Position numbers and translations under genes: made by a program. Below the pieces are notes generated by a model. That model had not been told where the DNA came from. It worked only from the letters and a program-made list of their open reading frames with translations, and searched no databases. Source: Hyphomicrobiales bacterium (GTDB lineage: Bacteria > Pseudomonadota > Alphaproteobacteria > Rhizobiales > Devosiaceae). Taken from it: a stretch of DNA of 64,000 nt. The DNA lies in contig JALSII010000006.1 of NCBI GenBank assembly GCA_026981645.1, positions 62,001 to 126,000 of the forward strand, written 5' to 3'. Each line of letters begins with the position of its first letter. Position 1 is the stretch's first letter. Positions 18,105 to 26,389 of this stretch are shown here, piece after piece.

Positions 18105-18548
18105 TTATTGGGACCTTTCAGGGAAGGCGAACAATGAATCAACGCGCCCAAGCCAGATATTGTCGAGCCTGGTGACCACCACCCCCACCCTTTCCTGAGC
18201 GTGGATAAACTGCTCTTCTGGCAGCAGAATGCCGCAATGGCGCGGCGGCAATGCCCGGCGCAGACGAAACAGAACCACCCGGCCGGGCAGAGGCGCTCTG
18301 TCGGTTTCCATCAAAAAATGCTGCGCGGCCTCAAGCAGTTTCCCGGAGCTGCGCTGATCCCGCGCAGAGCGCCCATAGGCAGGCACGTTTGAAGGCTCTT
18401 TTCCGTAAAGTGTGCGCCAGACACCCCGGAGAAGACCTAAGCAATCGCACCCCACGCCTGGTGTGCTGGCCTGATGGCGATAGGGCGTTCCTCTCCACAT
18501 CAGTGCAGCCTGAATAATTTTCTGGTCCATCGGTTTTAAGCATGTCAC
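18105..18548 (-). CDS. GTA tail peptidase g14, NlpC/P60 family
   Basis: This protein of up to 147 residues has the NlpC/P60 catalytic pattern: Cys in GVGCDCLGLLRG, His in PPRHCGILL, and a third polar residue in QFIHAQE. It probably cuts cell-wall peptides of the recipient to let DNA through the periplasm. It sits between the hub gene and the megatron gene as in RcGTA. The GTG at 18548 overlaps the g13 stop by one base; an ATG at 18530 (MDQKIIQAAL) is an equally plausible start. Confidence 0.9.
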   Translation of the reverse strand: MTCLKPMDQKIIQAALMWRGTPYRHQASTPGVGCDCLGLLRGVWRTLYGKEPSNVPAYGRSARDQRSSGKLLEAAQHFLMETDRAPLPGRVVLFRLRRALPPRHCGILLPEEQFIHAQERVGVVVTRLDNIWLGRVDSLFAFPERSQ

Positions 18549-19435
18549 TAGAACAACACGCCCCCGTCCATGGCATCGGACACCTTGGGAAGGGTCAGTA
18601 TGAAATCGCTGCCCGGAATATGGGGAAAGCCCTGGAAGTTGAGGGCATTGGAAAATTTTTCACCGCAAGTGGAGAACCTTCTGTCGCAGCCCGCATAAAG
18701 GCTCATCTGGTCGCCCACGCTTACCCAGTCTCCCACAGGTTCGCTGAATGAAATTGTCACGGTACCGTCGGATTTTGAATGGCCGCTCACAGGATCGGTG
18801 AGATTGAGGCGCTGTCCGGTCTGCCAGACCACTTTGCCATAGGCGCACCAGCCGCTGGAAAAACTGTTTGCGCCGCTGACCTGCAAAGTGAAGCGATCCA
18901 CTATCGTGGTGACAGTTGCCATGGCCTTGAAGGCTGCATCCTCCAGGTCAACACGACAGCGCATATCGCCAACCGTTGCATCGCAGATAGACTGGTAGCG
19001 CCTGCCCTTCGCAATATTGAGGGCTTGAAGCTGAGAGCGCAGTTCGGCCCGGAAATAACCGTCCTCACGCACAATTTCGCCGATGCTATCAACCCGCAGA
19101 GTTGCCCGCACCGAAACATCGCGCCAGTTGACCCGGTAGGTGGTAACCTTGGCGCCATCATATCGACCCAGCACAATATCGTCCTCGGTAATGGCGCTGG
19201 AGTGTAATATGCCTGCGACTTCGCTGGTATCGACCTGGGCACCCAGCTTTGCGATTGTATCACTTCCATCAAGTCCATGTGCAGGTTCAAAGGTCTGTCC
19301 GCTGAAGGCAAGCGTGCGATCATGGTCGGTGAAGCCAAGCTTTATTCCATCGGAGCGCTCAATGAGCCAGCAATTGCACAGCGTTGTTGCACCTGATGCG
19401 ATATGCTCGGCAAAGGCTGAACTGAATGTCTTCAT
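18548..19435 (-). CDS. GTA baseplate hub protein g13 (DUF2163)
   Basis: This 295-residue protein carries the DUF2163 N-terminal domain (WLIERSDGIKLGFTDHDRTL) and a C-terminal hub region ending FQGFPHIPGSD. Cysteines in ICDATVGDMRC, GWCAYG, YAGCDRRFSTC are spaced as in GTA hub proteins reported to carry an iron-sulfur centre, so a metal site is likely. It overlaps g12 by four bases and g14 by one. Its role is to join tail tube and baseplate. Confidence 0.9.
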   Translation of the reverse strand: MKTFSSAFAEHIASGATTLCNCWLIERSDGIKLGFTDHDRTLAFSGQTFEPAHGLDGSDTIAKLGAQVDTSEVAGILHSSAITEDDIVLGRYDGAKVTTYRVNWRDVSVRATLRVDSIGEIVREDGYFRAELRSQLQALNIAKGRRYQSICDATVGDMRCRVDLEDAAFKAMATVTTIVDRFTLQVSGANSFSSGWCAYGKVVWQTGQRLNLTDPVSGHSKSDGTVTISFSEPVGDWVSVGDQMSLYAGCDRRFSTCGEKFSNALNFQGFPHIPGSDFILTLPKVSDAMDGGVLF

Positions 19436-20061
19436 TCGCGCACCTCAATGACCGGAATTGAAGGTGCATCGGCGGCGTCAAAGCTGGCGACTTCGATGTT
19501 AAGATGGTCGCTTTCAAAGCGTACGGGCAGGTCAAACTCAAATCCCGCGGTAATAGCCACGCCAGCACCGGGTGCCACGTTGAAGGTTATGCTGCCTGTC
19601 AGGTCATCCACGGAAAAATCCGCGCCCGATATTTCCACTCCATCAAGCGCAACCCGGACACTGGCGGCCACGGGTTTGGTTATTTCGCGATCATAGGGGT
19701 CAAAGCTGCCCCCGTAGCGCTTTTTCAACTGAAACTGCACATTCGTGCCATCCCCCGTGCCAAGGGGCTGGTCACCAGGCAAAATGGCAGCCTCCGGTGT
19801 GCTGGATGAATGGTCCAGAGGATCGCGCCACAAAAATGAATGGAACCTGCCGCGCCGTTCCTCAAAAAACGCCAGTACAATCTGCATGTCGGCAAGGGAC
19901 TTGATGCCATAGCCTGCATCATAGCGACGCCGGGAATCGGCCCAGCGCGCGTTCCGCTCTTCAGCACCCGAACCAAGGGTGACAATTTCAGTGAAACGCT
20001 CGGGTCCGCCGCGCGCACCCAACGCAATATCCAGGGGAAACCTTACCTGATGAAACGCCAT
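19432..20061 (-). CDS. GTA distal tail protein g12 (DUF2460)
   Basis: This 209-residue protein matches DUF2460 (MAFHQVRFPLDIALGARGGP at the start, then RFHSFLWRDPLDH). In RcGTA this protein forms the distal tail ring linking the tail tube to the hub. The beginning and the RDP-containing segment are intact and the length is standard. It overlaps the following hub gene by four bases and lies 15 bases after the tape-measure gene. Confidence 0.9.
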   Translation of the reverse strand: MAFHQVRFPLDIALGARGGPERFTEIVTLGSGAEERNARWADSRRRYDAGYGIKSLADMQIVLAFFEERRGRFHSFLWRDPLDHSSSTPEAAILPGDQPLGTGDGTNVQFQLKKRYGGSFDPYDREITKPVAASVRVALDGVEISGADFSVDDLTGSITFNVAPGAGVAITAGFEFDLPVRFESDHLNIEVASFDAADAPSIPVIEVRE

Positions 20062-20076
20062 CTATTCTCTCCTGTG

Positions 20077-20634
20077 TCAGCTTGCGCGGGTGCCGCGCTT
20101 GACGGCGCGAAGCAGCATGGCGCTGATTTCCGCTTCTGAACTCTTGAAGCTCTGCGCATCGCGGGCTGTAACGTTGAAATTTATCGTCAGGTTTTGCGCG
20201 CCGCCTGCCGCAACACCAAGACGTCCGTCCGGGCCCCGGGCAAGGGGCAGAATTGCTTCTGGGCCCGCCTCCCCGACAATGCCGGTTTTACTTGCCCCAA
20301 GAGAAAAATAGGTAGGTGAGGCAATCACGCCGCCCTTGGCGAATGGCACAGGGTTCAGCACAGGATTGCTTGCGGTGAACAGGTTTTCGACAAGACCGGA
20401 CACAAGACCACCCAAAGGCTTGAGCGCGGCTTTCAGGGCAATATCGGCAAACGAACGTCCAATGTCGGCCAGAAGCGTGCGCAGGGAACGCCCCTCCAGA
20501 ATTGCCGAGCGAAACGCCCCTGTCAGGGTGCGGGCAACACCATCGGCCAGGTCATTGATGCGTTCCAGTTCAAGCGACACGTCCGAGAGTTCATCAAGGC
20601 TTTTGCCGCCGGGGAAAATCGTATCTGTTGTCAT
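20077..20634 (-). CDS. GTA short tape-measure protein g11
   Basis: This 185-residue protein sits in the RcGTA g11 position. A helical N-terminal half is followed by a hydrophobic, glycine-rich stretch (ALKPLGGLVSGLVENLF) and the common tape-measure segment FAKGGVIASPTYFSLG ... GIVGEAGPEAILPLARG. Its small size predicts a very short tail, as in other gene transfer agents. The start overlaps g10.1 by four bases. Confidence 0.9.
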   Translation of the reverse strand: MTTDTIFPGGKSLDELSDVSLELERINDLADGVARTLTGAFRSAILEGRSLRTLLADIGRSFADIALKAALKPLGGLVSGLVENLFTASNPVLNPVPFAKGGVIASPTYFSLGASKTGIVGEAGPEAILPLARGPDGRLGVAAGGAQNLTINFNVTARDAQSFKSSEAEISAMLLRAVKRGTRAS

Positions 20635-20837
20635 TTTGCTTTGTCCTCGTCAGGAAACTCAGCCATAAGTCGGTTGAAATCAGCGCGGGACGGAGCCTGA
20701 AGACTGCCCGCGCTTTTGTTGATGGCCGAATATGCCGCCTGCAGCTCGCGCGGCGTCATGGTCCAGAACTGTTCCGGGGCCAGCCGCAAAACGCCAAAGC
20801 CAAAAGCCATCGCTTCGACCCAGGGGAAAGGTTTCAA
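20631..20837 (-). CDS. GTA small tail-assembly protein g10.1
   Basis: This 68-residue protein keeps the family core GFGVLRLAPEQFWTMTPRELQAA, typical of the small tail chaperone between g10 and g11. It appears to start at TTG (20837), in a TTGA overlap with the g10 stop; no better in-frame start with a ribosome binding site is seen, though an ATG ten codons in is possible. It probably assists tail-tube assembly on the tape measure. Confidence 0.82.
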   Translation of the reverse strand: MKPFPWVEAMAFGFGVLRLAPEQFWTMTPRELQAAYSAINKSAGSLQAPSRADFNRLMAEFPDEDKAK

Positions 20838-21151
20838 ACCGGTGCCTCGCCAAATGTCACTTTGAGCAATTCGGAAACAGTTTCAGCGGCTCCCTTGAGG
20901 CCACCTTCAATGGAAGCTGCCGCCAGTTCCTCGTCGCTGATGCAAGCTCCGCCACCACGCAAACCCGCGCCAAGGATGGCAATCAGGTGGCGGGCGGAAA
21001 CTTGACCACTGGCAAATTTTTCGCCCAGCGCAACGAGGTCGTCAGCTCCAAGGCGGGCCTCCAGTTCAGCGAGCGCGCCAAGTGTCAGGCATAATGTCTC
21101 CCTGCGCCCATTGATAACCGCCTCGATTTCTCCGCGATGAATATTGGCCAT
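20834..21151 (-). CDS. GTA tail protein g10 (GTA_gp10 family)
   Basis: This 105-residue protein matches the GTA gp10 pattern: MANIHRGEIEAVINGRRETL, LTLGALAELEARLGADDLVA and a helical C-terminus. It is a tail-assembly factor expressed between the tail tube and tape-measure genes. It overlaps g10.1 by four bases and starts two bases after g9. Confidence 0.88.
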   Translation of the reverse strand: MANIHRGEIEAVINGRRETLCLTLGALAELEARLGADDLVALGEKFASGQVSARHLIAILGAGLRGGGACISDEELAAASIEGGLKGAAETVSELLKVTFGEAPV

Positions 21152-21153
21152 GC

Positions 21154-21567
21154 TTAAACTGCTGTGAAGGTGATTTCACCGGCGCTTTCAAGCGCCAACT
21201 CGAAGGTCACCTCCCCGGCATGGTCGGCACCAAACTCCAGAGCCACAATCTGAAAAGGGCCCTGAATGGTGCCAAAATCCGGGAGCACCAGTTGCCACTC
21301 AACAATCGTGCCGGCGAAAAACATCGTACGCACCAGCGCGTCCGAAGCGGAATCCTTGAAAATTCCCGAGCCGGAAAGCGCGGCGCGCTTCAGCCCGCCC
21401 CCTGCAAGCAATTCACGCCAGCGGCCCACGGATTCAGAGTCTGTGGTATCGACAGCGGCCGCGTTGAAAGACAGGCTTTTTGTACGCAGACCTGCAACGG
21501 TGAGGAAGCTGCCGCCCCCTGTCTGGTCAAGGCGAAGCAGCATATCCCTGCCGGATTGAGCAACCAT
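21154..21567 (-). CDS. GTA major tail tube protein g9
   Basis: This 137-residue protein matches the phage major tail protein of gene transfer agents: GRDMLLRLDQTGGGSFLTVA at the start, then TKSLSFNAAAVDTTDSES and a beta-rich C-terminus (GEVTFELALESAGEITF). It polymerises into the tail tube. It is 42 bases downstream of g8, one of the few real gaps in the cluster, and has a good ribosome binding site (AGGAGA). Confidence 0.92.
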   Translation of the reverse strand: MVAQSGRDMLLRLDQTGGGSFLTVAGLRTKSLSFNAAAVDTTDSESVGRWRELLAGGGLKRAALSGSGIFKDSASDALVRTMFFAGTIVEWQLVLPDFGTIQGPFQIVALEFGADHAGEVTFELALESAGEITFTAV

Positions 21568-21609
21568 TTAATTCTCCTGAAAAGTCGCGGTATATTGGGG
21601 CTTGCCGCC

Positions 21610-22053
21610 CTAAACCACGGGTTCGCTGAAAACTCTGAACGCCAGCAACGCACGCGCCTGACCAGACTTGCGGTCAATTGCTGTCTCTGTTCTGTCGTGC
21701 TGTATGTGGCTGACATTGAGCGTAAGGGAGCTCAGGTCAGTGCCTGCCATTACTTCAATGACCCTGTCGGCCAAAACCAGCACAGCGGCGCGGCTGGGGT
21801 CATTGTGCCAAATCTGAATCTGGATCCGATGGTCGTGTCCCGGCGAGATATCCGCATCGTGAGCAATCAAATCATGGCGCAGAATAACGATATAAGGTGC
21901 ACTCTTGCCCCTGGGCGGCATATCAAAAACGGCATCGCTGCCGATGGCGCTAATCAATTGTGTGTCAGCGCTCAGGGCGGAAATAATGCTAGCCTGCAAG
22001 TCAGATATGGGGTGAACCATATTTTTTATCCTGTCGCTTCTGTCTCGGAACAA
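21610..22053 (-). CDS. GTA tail terminator g8 (DUF3168)
   Basis: This 147-residue protein has the DUF3168 pattern (LQASIISALSADTQLISAIG, then PPRGKSAPYIVI and HDLIAHDADIS). It caps the tail and joins it to the head. The start overlaps g7 by 28 bases at the annotated start; an ATG about 11 codons in (MVHPISDLQA) would reduce this overlap and is perhaps the true start. Confidence 0.87.
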   Translation of the reverse strand: MFRDRSDRIKNMVHPISDLQASIISALSADTQLISAIGSDAVFDMPPRGKSAPYIVILRHDLIAHDADISPGHDHRIQIQIWHNDPSRAAVLVLADRVIEVMAGTDLSSLTLNVSHIQHDRTETAIDRKSGQARALLAFRVFSEPVV

Positions 22054-22370
22054 CGACAGGCGAGGTAAGCCCGCCGACCGTTAAGATCGCTGGCCGACAA
22101 AATCTCAAGCGGTCGGGTTCGATAGACAATACGATCGCCGGGACCGAGGTCAGATCTAAATCTGATGACAATGGAATGACTGGCCTTGCTGGCCCGTCCG
22201 TCAGCCTGGCTGGTCAAGGTGCCGGAAAGGGAGCGCACCCGCGCCCAGACGGTCGCCAGCGGAATATAGGTCGTTACGTGGCCACCCTCCGGGCCGATGG
22301 TCTGGCTCTTTCGCAAGAGCTGGATACGCTCGCGCAGGGTGCCCAGAGCAGGCAGTCGCTCAGAACTCAC
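22026..22370 (-). CDS. GTA head-tail adaptor/stopper g7
   Basis: This 114-residue protein matches the phage head-tail joining (SPP1 gp16-like) family: LGTLRERIQLLRKSQTIGPE, ATVWARVRSLSGT and GDRIVYRTRPLEIL. It is a short beta-barrel that plugs the head after packaging. It overlaps g6 by four bases. Confidence 0.88.
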   Translation of the reverse strand: MSSERLPALGTLRERIQLLRKSQTIGPEGGHVTTYIPLATVWARVRSLSGTLTSQADGRASKASHSIVIRFRSDLGPGDRIVYRTRPLEILSASDLNGRRAYLACRCSETEATG

Positions 22371-22945
22371 AGGGACACCCGGCGATAGGCGCAGAGCAGG
22401 TTGTCAAAACCAGCGGGCACAACGGCGCCACTTCCGGCAATCACCACCGCATCACGGTGTTCGAACCAATAACCGACCAGTGTCAACACGCTCTGGCGCA
22501 GGTCGGCGGGCACATCGGAAGCGCTTGTGCCAAACCCGGCGACATAGTCCACCTCAATGCCGCCCCGCTCGCGCAGGGCCGGTGCATCGGTTACCGGGCG
22601 CGGCAAAAATATTGAGGCCGGGGCGACCTTGCTCTCGGGCTGAAACTGGGCCAGCGCAAGAGATGTGGGATTACCCTCGCTGTCATAGGCTGTGATTGCA
22701 CTCAGCGAAATCAACGGCGCGACCGGCAGGCGGATTATTCTATCAGCGGGCCAGCTATCACAAATAACGCGCCAGCTTTGTGCAATCAGAGCACGGCCCG
22801 TCGTCCCCTCCACATGCAGGCGCGCTGCCGTAATCAGCGTATTGATAAATCCGTCTTCCGCCGCATCTTCGACACGCAGGAATTCCTTGGCCTCGACAAG
22901 CGTCACCGGCTCTGTCGCTGGTGCGGCAAGCAAATAGGATGTCAT
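22367..22945 (-). CDS. GTA head-tail connector g6
   Basis: This 192-residue protein has a helical N-terminal region typical of phage gp6-like connectors (PVTLVEAKEFLRVEDAAEDG, FINTLITAARLHVEGTTG) and a C-terminal helix (DLRQSVLTLVGYWFEHRDAV). It sits on the portal ring below the capsid. It begins 90 bases after the capsid gene stop, beyond a strong hairpin. Confidence 0.88.
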   Translation of the reverse strand: MTSYLLAAPATEPVTLVEAKEFLRVEDAAEDGFINTLITAARLHVEGTTGRALIAQSWRVICDSWPADRIIRLPVAPLISLSAITAYDSEGNPTSLALAQFQPESKVAPASIFLPRPVTDAPALRERGGIEVDYVAGFGTSASDVPADLRQSVLTLVGYWFEHRDAVVIAGSGAVVPAGFDNLLCAYRRVSL

Positions 22946-22992
22946 ATTTATCTCATTGATTGTTGTTTTGGATCGTCATTTATTGAGGAGTG

Positions 22993-23021
22993 CCCTCCCC
23001 CCTGAATGTCCGGGGGGAGGG
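22993..23021 (-). terminator. Perfect 10-bp hairpin after the GTA capsid gene, no U-tract
   Basis: Just 14 bases after the capsid stop, the arms CCCTCCCCCC and GGGGGGAGGG (22993-23002 and 23012-23021) form a perfect GC-rich 10-bp stem around a nine-base loop. No run of T follows on the minus strand. It is therefore more likely an mRNA-stabilising or partial attenuating element that raises capsid message over downstream tail genes than a full terminator. Confidence 0.65.
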
Positions 23022-23035
23022 GTAAGCTTGGGGTA

Positions 23036-24286
23036 TTAACTGACCGAGAATTTGAGCAGCTTGATCGCATCAAAATTGTGCACACCGCCGCCCACACGCT
23101 TGGTGGTGTAGAACAACACATAGGGCTTGGCCGAGAACGGATCACGCAGCACGTTGACGCCCTGACGGTCGACAATCAGATAGCCGCGGTTGAAATCACC
23201 AAAGGCAATGGATGCGGTGTCTGCTGCGATATCGGGCATGTCTTCGGCTTCCACCAGGTCAAAACCCATCAGGGTTGCCCGTCCATTGGCGGCGGCGGCC
23301 GGCTGCCAGATATAGTTGCCGTCCACATCCTTGAGCTTGCGGATGGTGCTTTGTGTCTGGCGGTTCATCACCCAGCTTGCGTTCTGGCGGTAGCCGGCTT
23401 TGAGCGCATAGACCAGATCAATCAGCACATCGCTTTCGTCGCTGGCCGGAAAGGCGCCCGAAACACCCGTCGGCACATAACCGATATTGCCCCAGCTCCA
23501 GCTGCTCTGAGCTACCTGGGTGGCCTGCAAAAAGCCGGTGGGTTTGTTGACCCCGTCGCCATCGACAAAAGCCGCTGATTCCTGTTCGGCAAAAGCGGTG
23601 TTGATTTCATCGGCAATCCACTGGCCCACATCAACCGCTGCATCATCAAGAAAGGCCGAGGTCGCCGCTGGCATGGCGTAGAGTTCCATGGTGGGGAAAG
23701 TAATTTCCGCCAGCGTTTGCGATGATGTTTGGGGACGCACATCGGTTTCGCCAACCCATCCGACTGCGGGCCCGGAAACCGATACCGGTTTTTTGTAAAC
23801 CGAGGAGGAAATTTCGCGGACACCGGCGATCGAACGGATCGGGGAGACGGAGGTCAGAAGGCGGGTGATTTCGGTTGCCGTTTCGTCCGGCACCAGATAG
23901 CCGCCATCGGGGTTGGAGCCGATGGAGAGGGCTTTTTCTTCGCCCCGTTTCACATAGGCTGAAAAAGCGTCCTTATATTCATCCGAGCGAGCCATTTCCT
24001 GCCCGGTTTCAAGGGCGGGGCGGGCCCGCTCAAGGGTTGCCAGATCCATGGCTGATTTGTAGCCGTCAAGTGCCGCATCAATGCGCGCAACCTTCTGCTG
24101 GGTCAGCGCATCGGCAGTTCCCCGGCTTTCAAGTTCGCCCAGGCGCTGGTCGTTGCTCTGTTTGAATTCTTCAAACGCATGCATGAACTCGCCAAACATG
24201 GCGTTCACATCGGTTGAACCCGCGCCGGGTGTGGCCTTGATTTCAAGGGGTTTGTGGGCGGGCTTGGGCTTGGTTATCTGTGTCAT
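23036..24286 (-). CDS. GTA major capsid protein g5, HK97 fold
   Basis: This 416-residue protein has the HK97 capsid layout. An N-terminal helical scaffold-like delta domain (FMHAFEEFKQSNDQRLGELE, to about residue 110) would be cut off by the adjacent protease. The capsid fold follows (SIGSNPDGGYLVPDETATEI, YAMPAATSAFLDDAAVDVGQ, ASWVMNRQTQSTIRKLKD). It forms the GTA head. It lies nine bases after the protease gene. Confidence 0.95.
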   Translation of the reverse strand: MTQITKPKPAHKPLEIKATPGAGSTDVNAMFGEFMHAFEEFKQSNDQRLGELESRGTADALTQQKVARIDAALDGYKSAMDLATLERARPALETGQEMARSDEYKDAFSAYVKRGEEKALSIGSNPDGGYLVPDETATEITRLLTSVSPIRSIAGVREISSSVYKKPVSVSGPAVGWVGETDVRPQTSSQTLAEITFPTMELYAMPAATSAFLDDAAVDVGQWIADEINTAFAEQESAAFVDGDGVNKPTGFLQATQVAQSSWSWGNIGYVPTGVSGAFPASDESDVLIDLVYALKAGYRQNASWVMNRQTQSTIRKLKDVDGNYIWQPAAAANGRATLMGFDLVEAEDMPDIAADTASIAFGDFNRGYLIVDRQGVNVLRDPFSAKPYVLFYTTKRVGGGVHNFDAIKLLKFSVS

Positions 24287-24295
24287 TGAGGTCCT

Positions 24296-24802
24296 CTAAT
24301 GGTTGCGGAGTAGTGCGATTGCCGCCGCAATGCTTTCCAGTGGCGACTGCGCAAGCCGGGCTATGTCGTCCGGCGGTTTGGCGGTCGGAAAAATCCGGGC
24401 CCGCTCCATCATCGGAAAAGTGACAATGGAAATTTCCCACAAGTCGATCTGCCACAGGTGTCTGAGCCCTGTGCGCTTGTCCCTGGTGGCGCGAATGGTG
24501 CGAAAACCGATGGAGAGCCCATCGAGCGCTCCCCCCGAGATAAGCTGACTGAGCGAAGCGGCGCGCGGGTCGGCTTTGAGCAATTGCCCTGATATCAGCA
24601 GACCCTTGTGGTCTTCTTTGATATCCAAGAGGCGGCCAACCGGCTCTTTGGGGTCATGCTGAAACAGCATGCGAATGCCTCTCACCCCTTTTTTGGCCAG
24701 CGATTTGCGGAACGCGCCGGGTTTGACGATATCACCCCCCTGATCGGGCTCATCAAAAATACAGGCATAGCCTGAAAAGTGCCCCTCAGTATCAATCAGC
24801 AT
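24296..24802 (-). CDS. GTA prohead protease g4
   Basis: This protein of about 168 residues belongs to the HK97 prohead protease family (GHFSGYACIFDEPDQGGDIV near the start, MLFQHDPKEPVG with the catalytic His, ALDGLSIGFRT with the catalytic Ser, and LWEISIVTFPM). It cuts the capsid scaffold domain during maturation. I chose the ATG at 24802 because family similarity begins there; the frame extends upstream to 24913 through sequence that overlaps another likely gene. Confidence 0.9.
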   Translation of the reverse strand: MLIDTEGHFSGYACIFDEPDQGGDIVKPGAFRKSLAKKGVRGIRMLFQHDPKEPVGRLLDIKEDHKGLLISGQLLKADPRAASLSQLISGGALDGLSIGFRTIRATRDKRTGLRHLWQIDLWEISIVTFPMMERARIFPTAKPPDDIARLAQSPLESIAAAIALLRNH

Positions 24803-24981
24803 GCGCGCGCTGCTCGCTTTGCGGTGGTGGTTTTGGGTGCCGGGCGAGTGTTGGTGGTTTTCTTCATGACGCGGGTTTTTGCAGTACGCTGTAAAATACC
24901 AGCGAGCTGCCAACTGAATTCGCGAAAAACCTCTCCTGCCTCGGATTCAGAAACAGGTGTTGCGGACTTGAACATCATCAT
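24796..24981 (-). CDS. Small basic protein gene inserted in the GTA head module
   Basis: This 61-residue protein begins MMMFKSATPVSESEAGEVFR and ends in a Lys/Arg/Thr/Ala-rich tail (KKTTNTRPAPKTTTAKRAA). A strong ribosome binding site (GAGGGAG, eight to nine bases before ATG 24981) overlaps the end of g3.5, and the stop overlaps the protease start by seven bases. This tight fit argues for a real gene. Canonical RcGTA lists do not include it. The tail resembles nucleic-acid-binding or histone-like tails; the function is unknown. Confidence 0.6.
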   Translation of the reverse strand: MMMFKSATPVSESEAGEVFREFSWQLAGILQRTAKTRVMKKTTNTRPAPKTTTAKRAARAC

Positions 24982-24984
24982 TGC

Positions 24985-25173
24985 TCAGCTCCCTCGTTTG
25001 AACAGGCGGTTGAGGCTGGCAATTTCCTGCACAAAGGCGTTGAAACGCCGGTTGGCCGAAGCCAGTTCACGCAGGGTCCAGACCAGTAATCCGCTGGCAC
25101 CACTGGCCCACAGGAACAGCGCCAGATGCGCCAGGTCTCCCTTGGTGGCTATGGTTTTTGTCAGTTCGTCCAT
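24985..25173 (-). CDS. GTA small membrane protein g3.5
   Basis: This 62-residue protein has one membrane helix (LALFLWASGASGLLVWTL) between a polar start and a basic end, as in the g3.5 gene of gene transfer agents located between portal and protease. Its role is unknown. It begins five bases after the portal stop and ends three bases before the next small gene. Confidence 0.78.
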   Translation of the reverse strand: MDELTKTIATKGDLAHLALFLWASGASGLLVWTLRELASANRRFNAFVQEIASLNRLFKRGS

Positions 25174-25178
25174 TGGGT

Positions 25179-26360
25179 CTATGCTCCCCCCTCAGCGCGT
25201 GGGCCCAGGCCCAGCAGTTCGCGTTTTTCATCATCGTCAAGAAACTCTGCGTTCCCGACCCGCTCCCAGAGAGTAGCGCGGTCCTCGGAAAGCGCTTCGA
25301 TGTCATCAAGGCACGGAACCAGTTCCAAAGACCCCTCAAAGGTCGGCGCGAGCCAGCACCCCAGCATCTGGCTTAAGCGCCGCACCAGCGGCACCACACT
25401 GTGACGCCAGAATACGCGGTTGGCTTCTGCATAATTGGCGTAAGTATTATCGCCGGGAATGCCCAGCAGCATGGGCGGCACGCCAAAGGCCAGCGCTATT
25501 TCGCGGGCAGCGGCGTTCTTGGCTTCAATAAAATCCATGTCCCGGGGTGAAAGCGCCATTGACTTCCAGTCCAACCCGCCCTCAAGCACCATGGGACGGC
25601 CAGCGTTGGCGGCACCCTGAAACCCGACTTCCAGTTCATCCTTGAGGCGGCGGAACTGCTCGTCGCTGAGATTGCCGGCAGCGGCCGAGTAGACCAGCGC
25701 GCCGGAGGGACGTGCGGCATTGTCCAGCAGCGCCTTGTTCCATTTGGCTGCCGCATTGTGCGTATCGAGCGAAAAGCGGGCGGCCTCAAGCGGGGCCAGC
25801 CCGTAATGGTCATCCAGCGGGTGAAACAGCCTGGCATGGAGCACTTTGGGTATTTCATGGGCTGTCTGGCTCAGTCGAACGGTGCGGCCACCTGCTGTAT
25901 AGTCATAGGCGACAGGCCAGCCGTCCTTGCCGGCCACCACCGCCATGCGGTCAGGCCTCAGGATAAAAAGGCCTTTGACCTCCCCCTCAACGATTACCGC
26001 TTCAAGATAGGCGTTCCCAGCGGTGTAGAGGTAGCTATAGAGCGCCTCGAACATCTCTGTTCCGGACTGGTGCGGGTTGGGTCTGGCCAGCAGGGCAAGC
26101 GCGGGGTGTTCACTCAAGACCTCACCCGACGCCTTGACCACAAGGGGAACGCGGGTTGCGGCCTCGGCAATCATGCGTACGCAGCGATAGACCACCGGAT
26201 TGCTCCCATAGCCCTCGTGGGCGAGCGAAGAAAACCCTTGCGCGCTCCAGCAGGCGTCAGCAATGCCGGTGAGTGCAAACAAAGACTGGTTGCTCGCCGA
26301 TTTTTGTTCTTCAGGCGCGTTTGCGCGCCCGCCGGTCAGACGGGTCCACCAGGATGCCAT
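25179..26360 (-). CDS. GTA portal protein g3, HK97 family
   Basis: This 393-residue portal protein shows the family features: GYGSNPVVYRCVRMIAEAAT near residue 50, ARPNPHQSGTEMFEAL near 95, and FGVPPMLLGIPGDNTYANYA near 300, with an acidic C-terminus. Twelve copies form the DNA gate at the head vertex. It lies 29 bases after the terminase gene. Confidence 0.94.
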   Translation of the reverse strand: MASWWTRLTGGRANAPEEQKSASNQSLFALTGIADACWSAQGFSSLAHEGYGSNPVVYRCVRMIAEAATRVPLVVKASGEVLSEHPALALLARPNPHQSGTEMFEALYSYLYTAGNAYLEAVIVEGEVKGLFILRPDRMAVVAGKDGWPVAYDYTAGGRTVRLSQTAHEIPKVLHARLFHPLDDHYGLAPLEAARFSLDTHNAAAKWNKALLDNAARPSGALVYSAAAGNLSDEQFRRLKDELEVGFQGAANAGRPMVLEGGLDWKSMALSPRDMDFIEAKNAAAREIALAFGVPPMLLGIPGDNTYANYAEANRVFWRHSVVPLVRRLSQMLGCWLAPTFEGSLELVPCLDDIEALSEDRATLWERVGNAEFLDDDEKRELLGLGPRAEGGA

Positions 26361-26389
26361 GCAAATTCCTCAGGTTGAGTATTCAGCTT

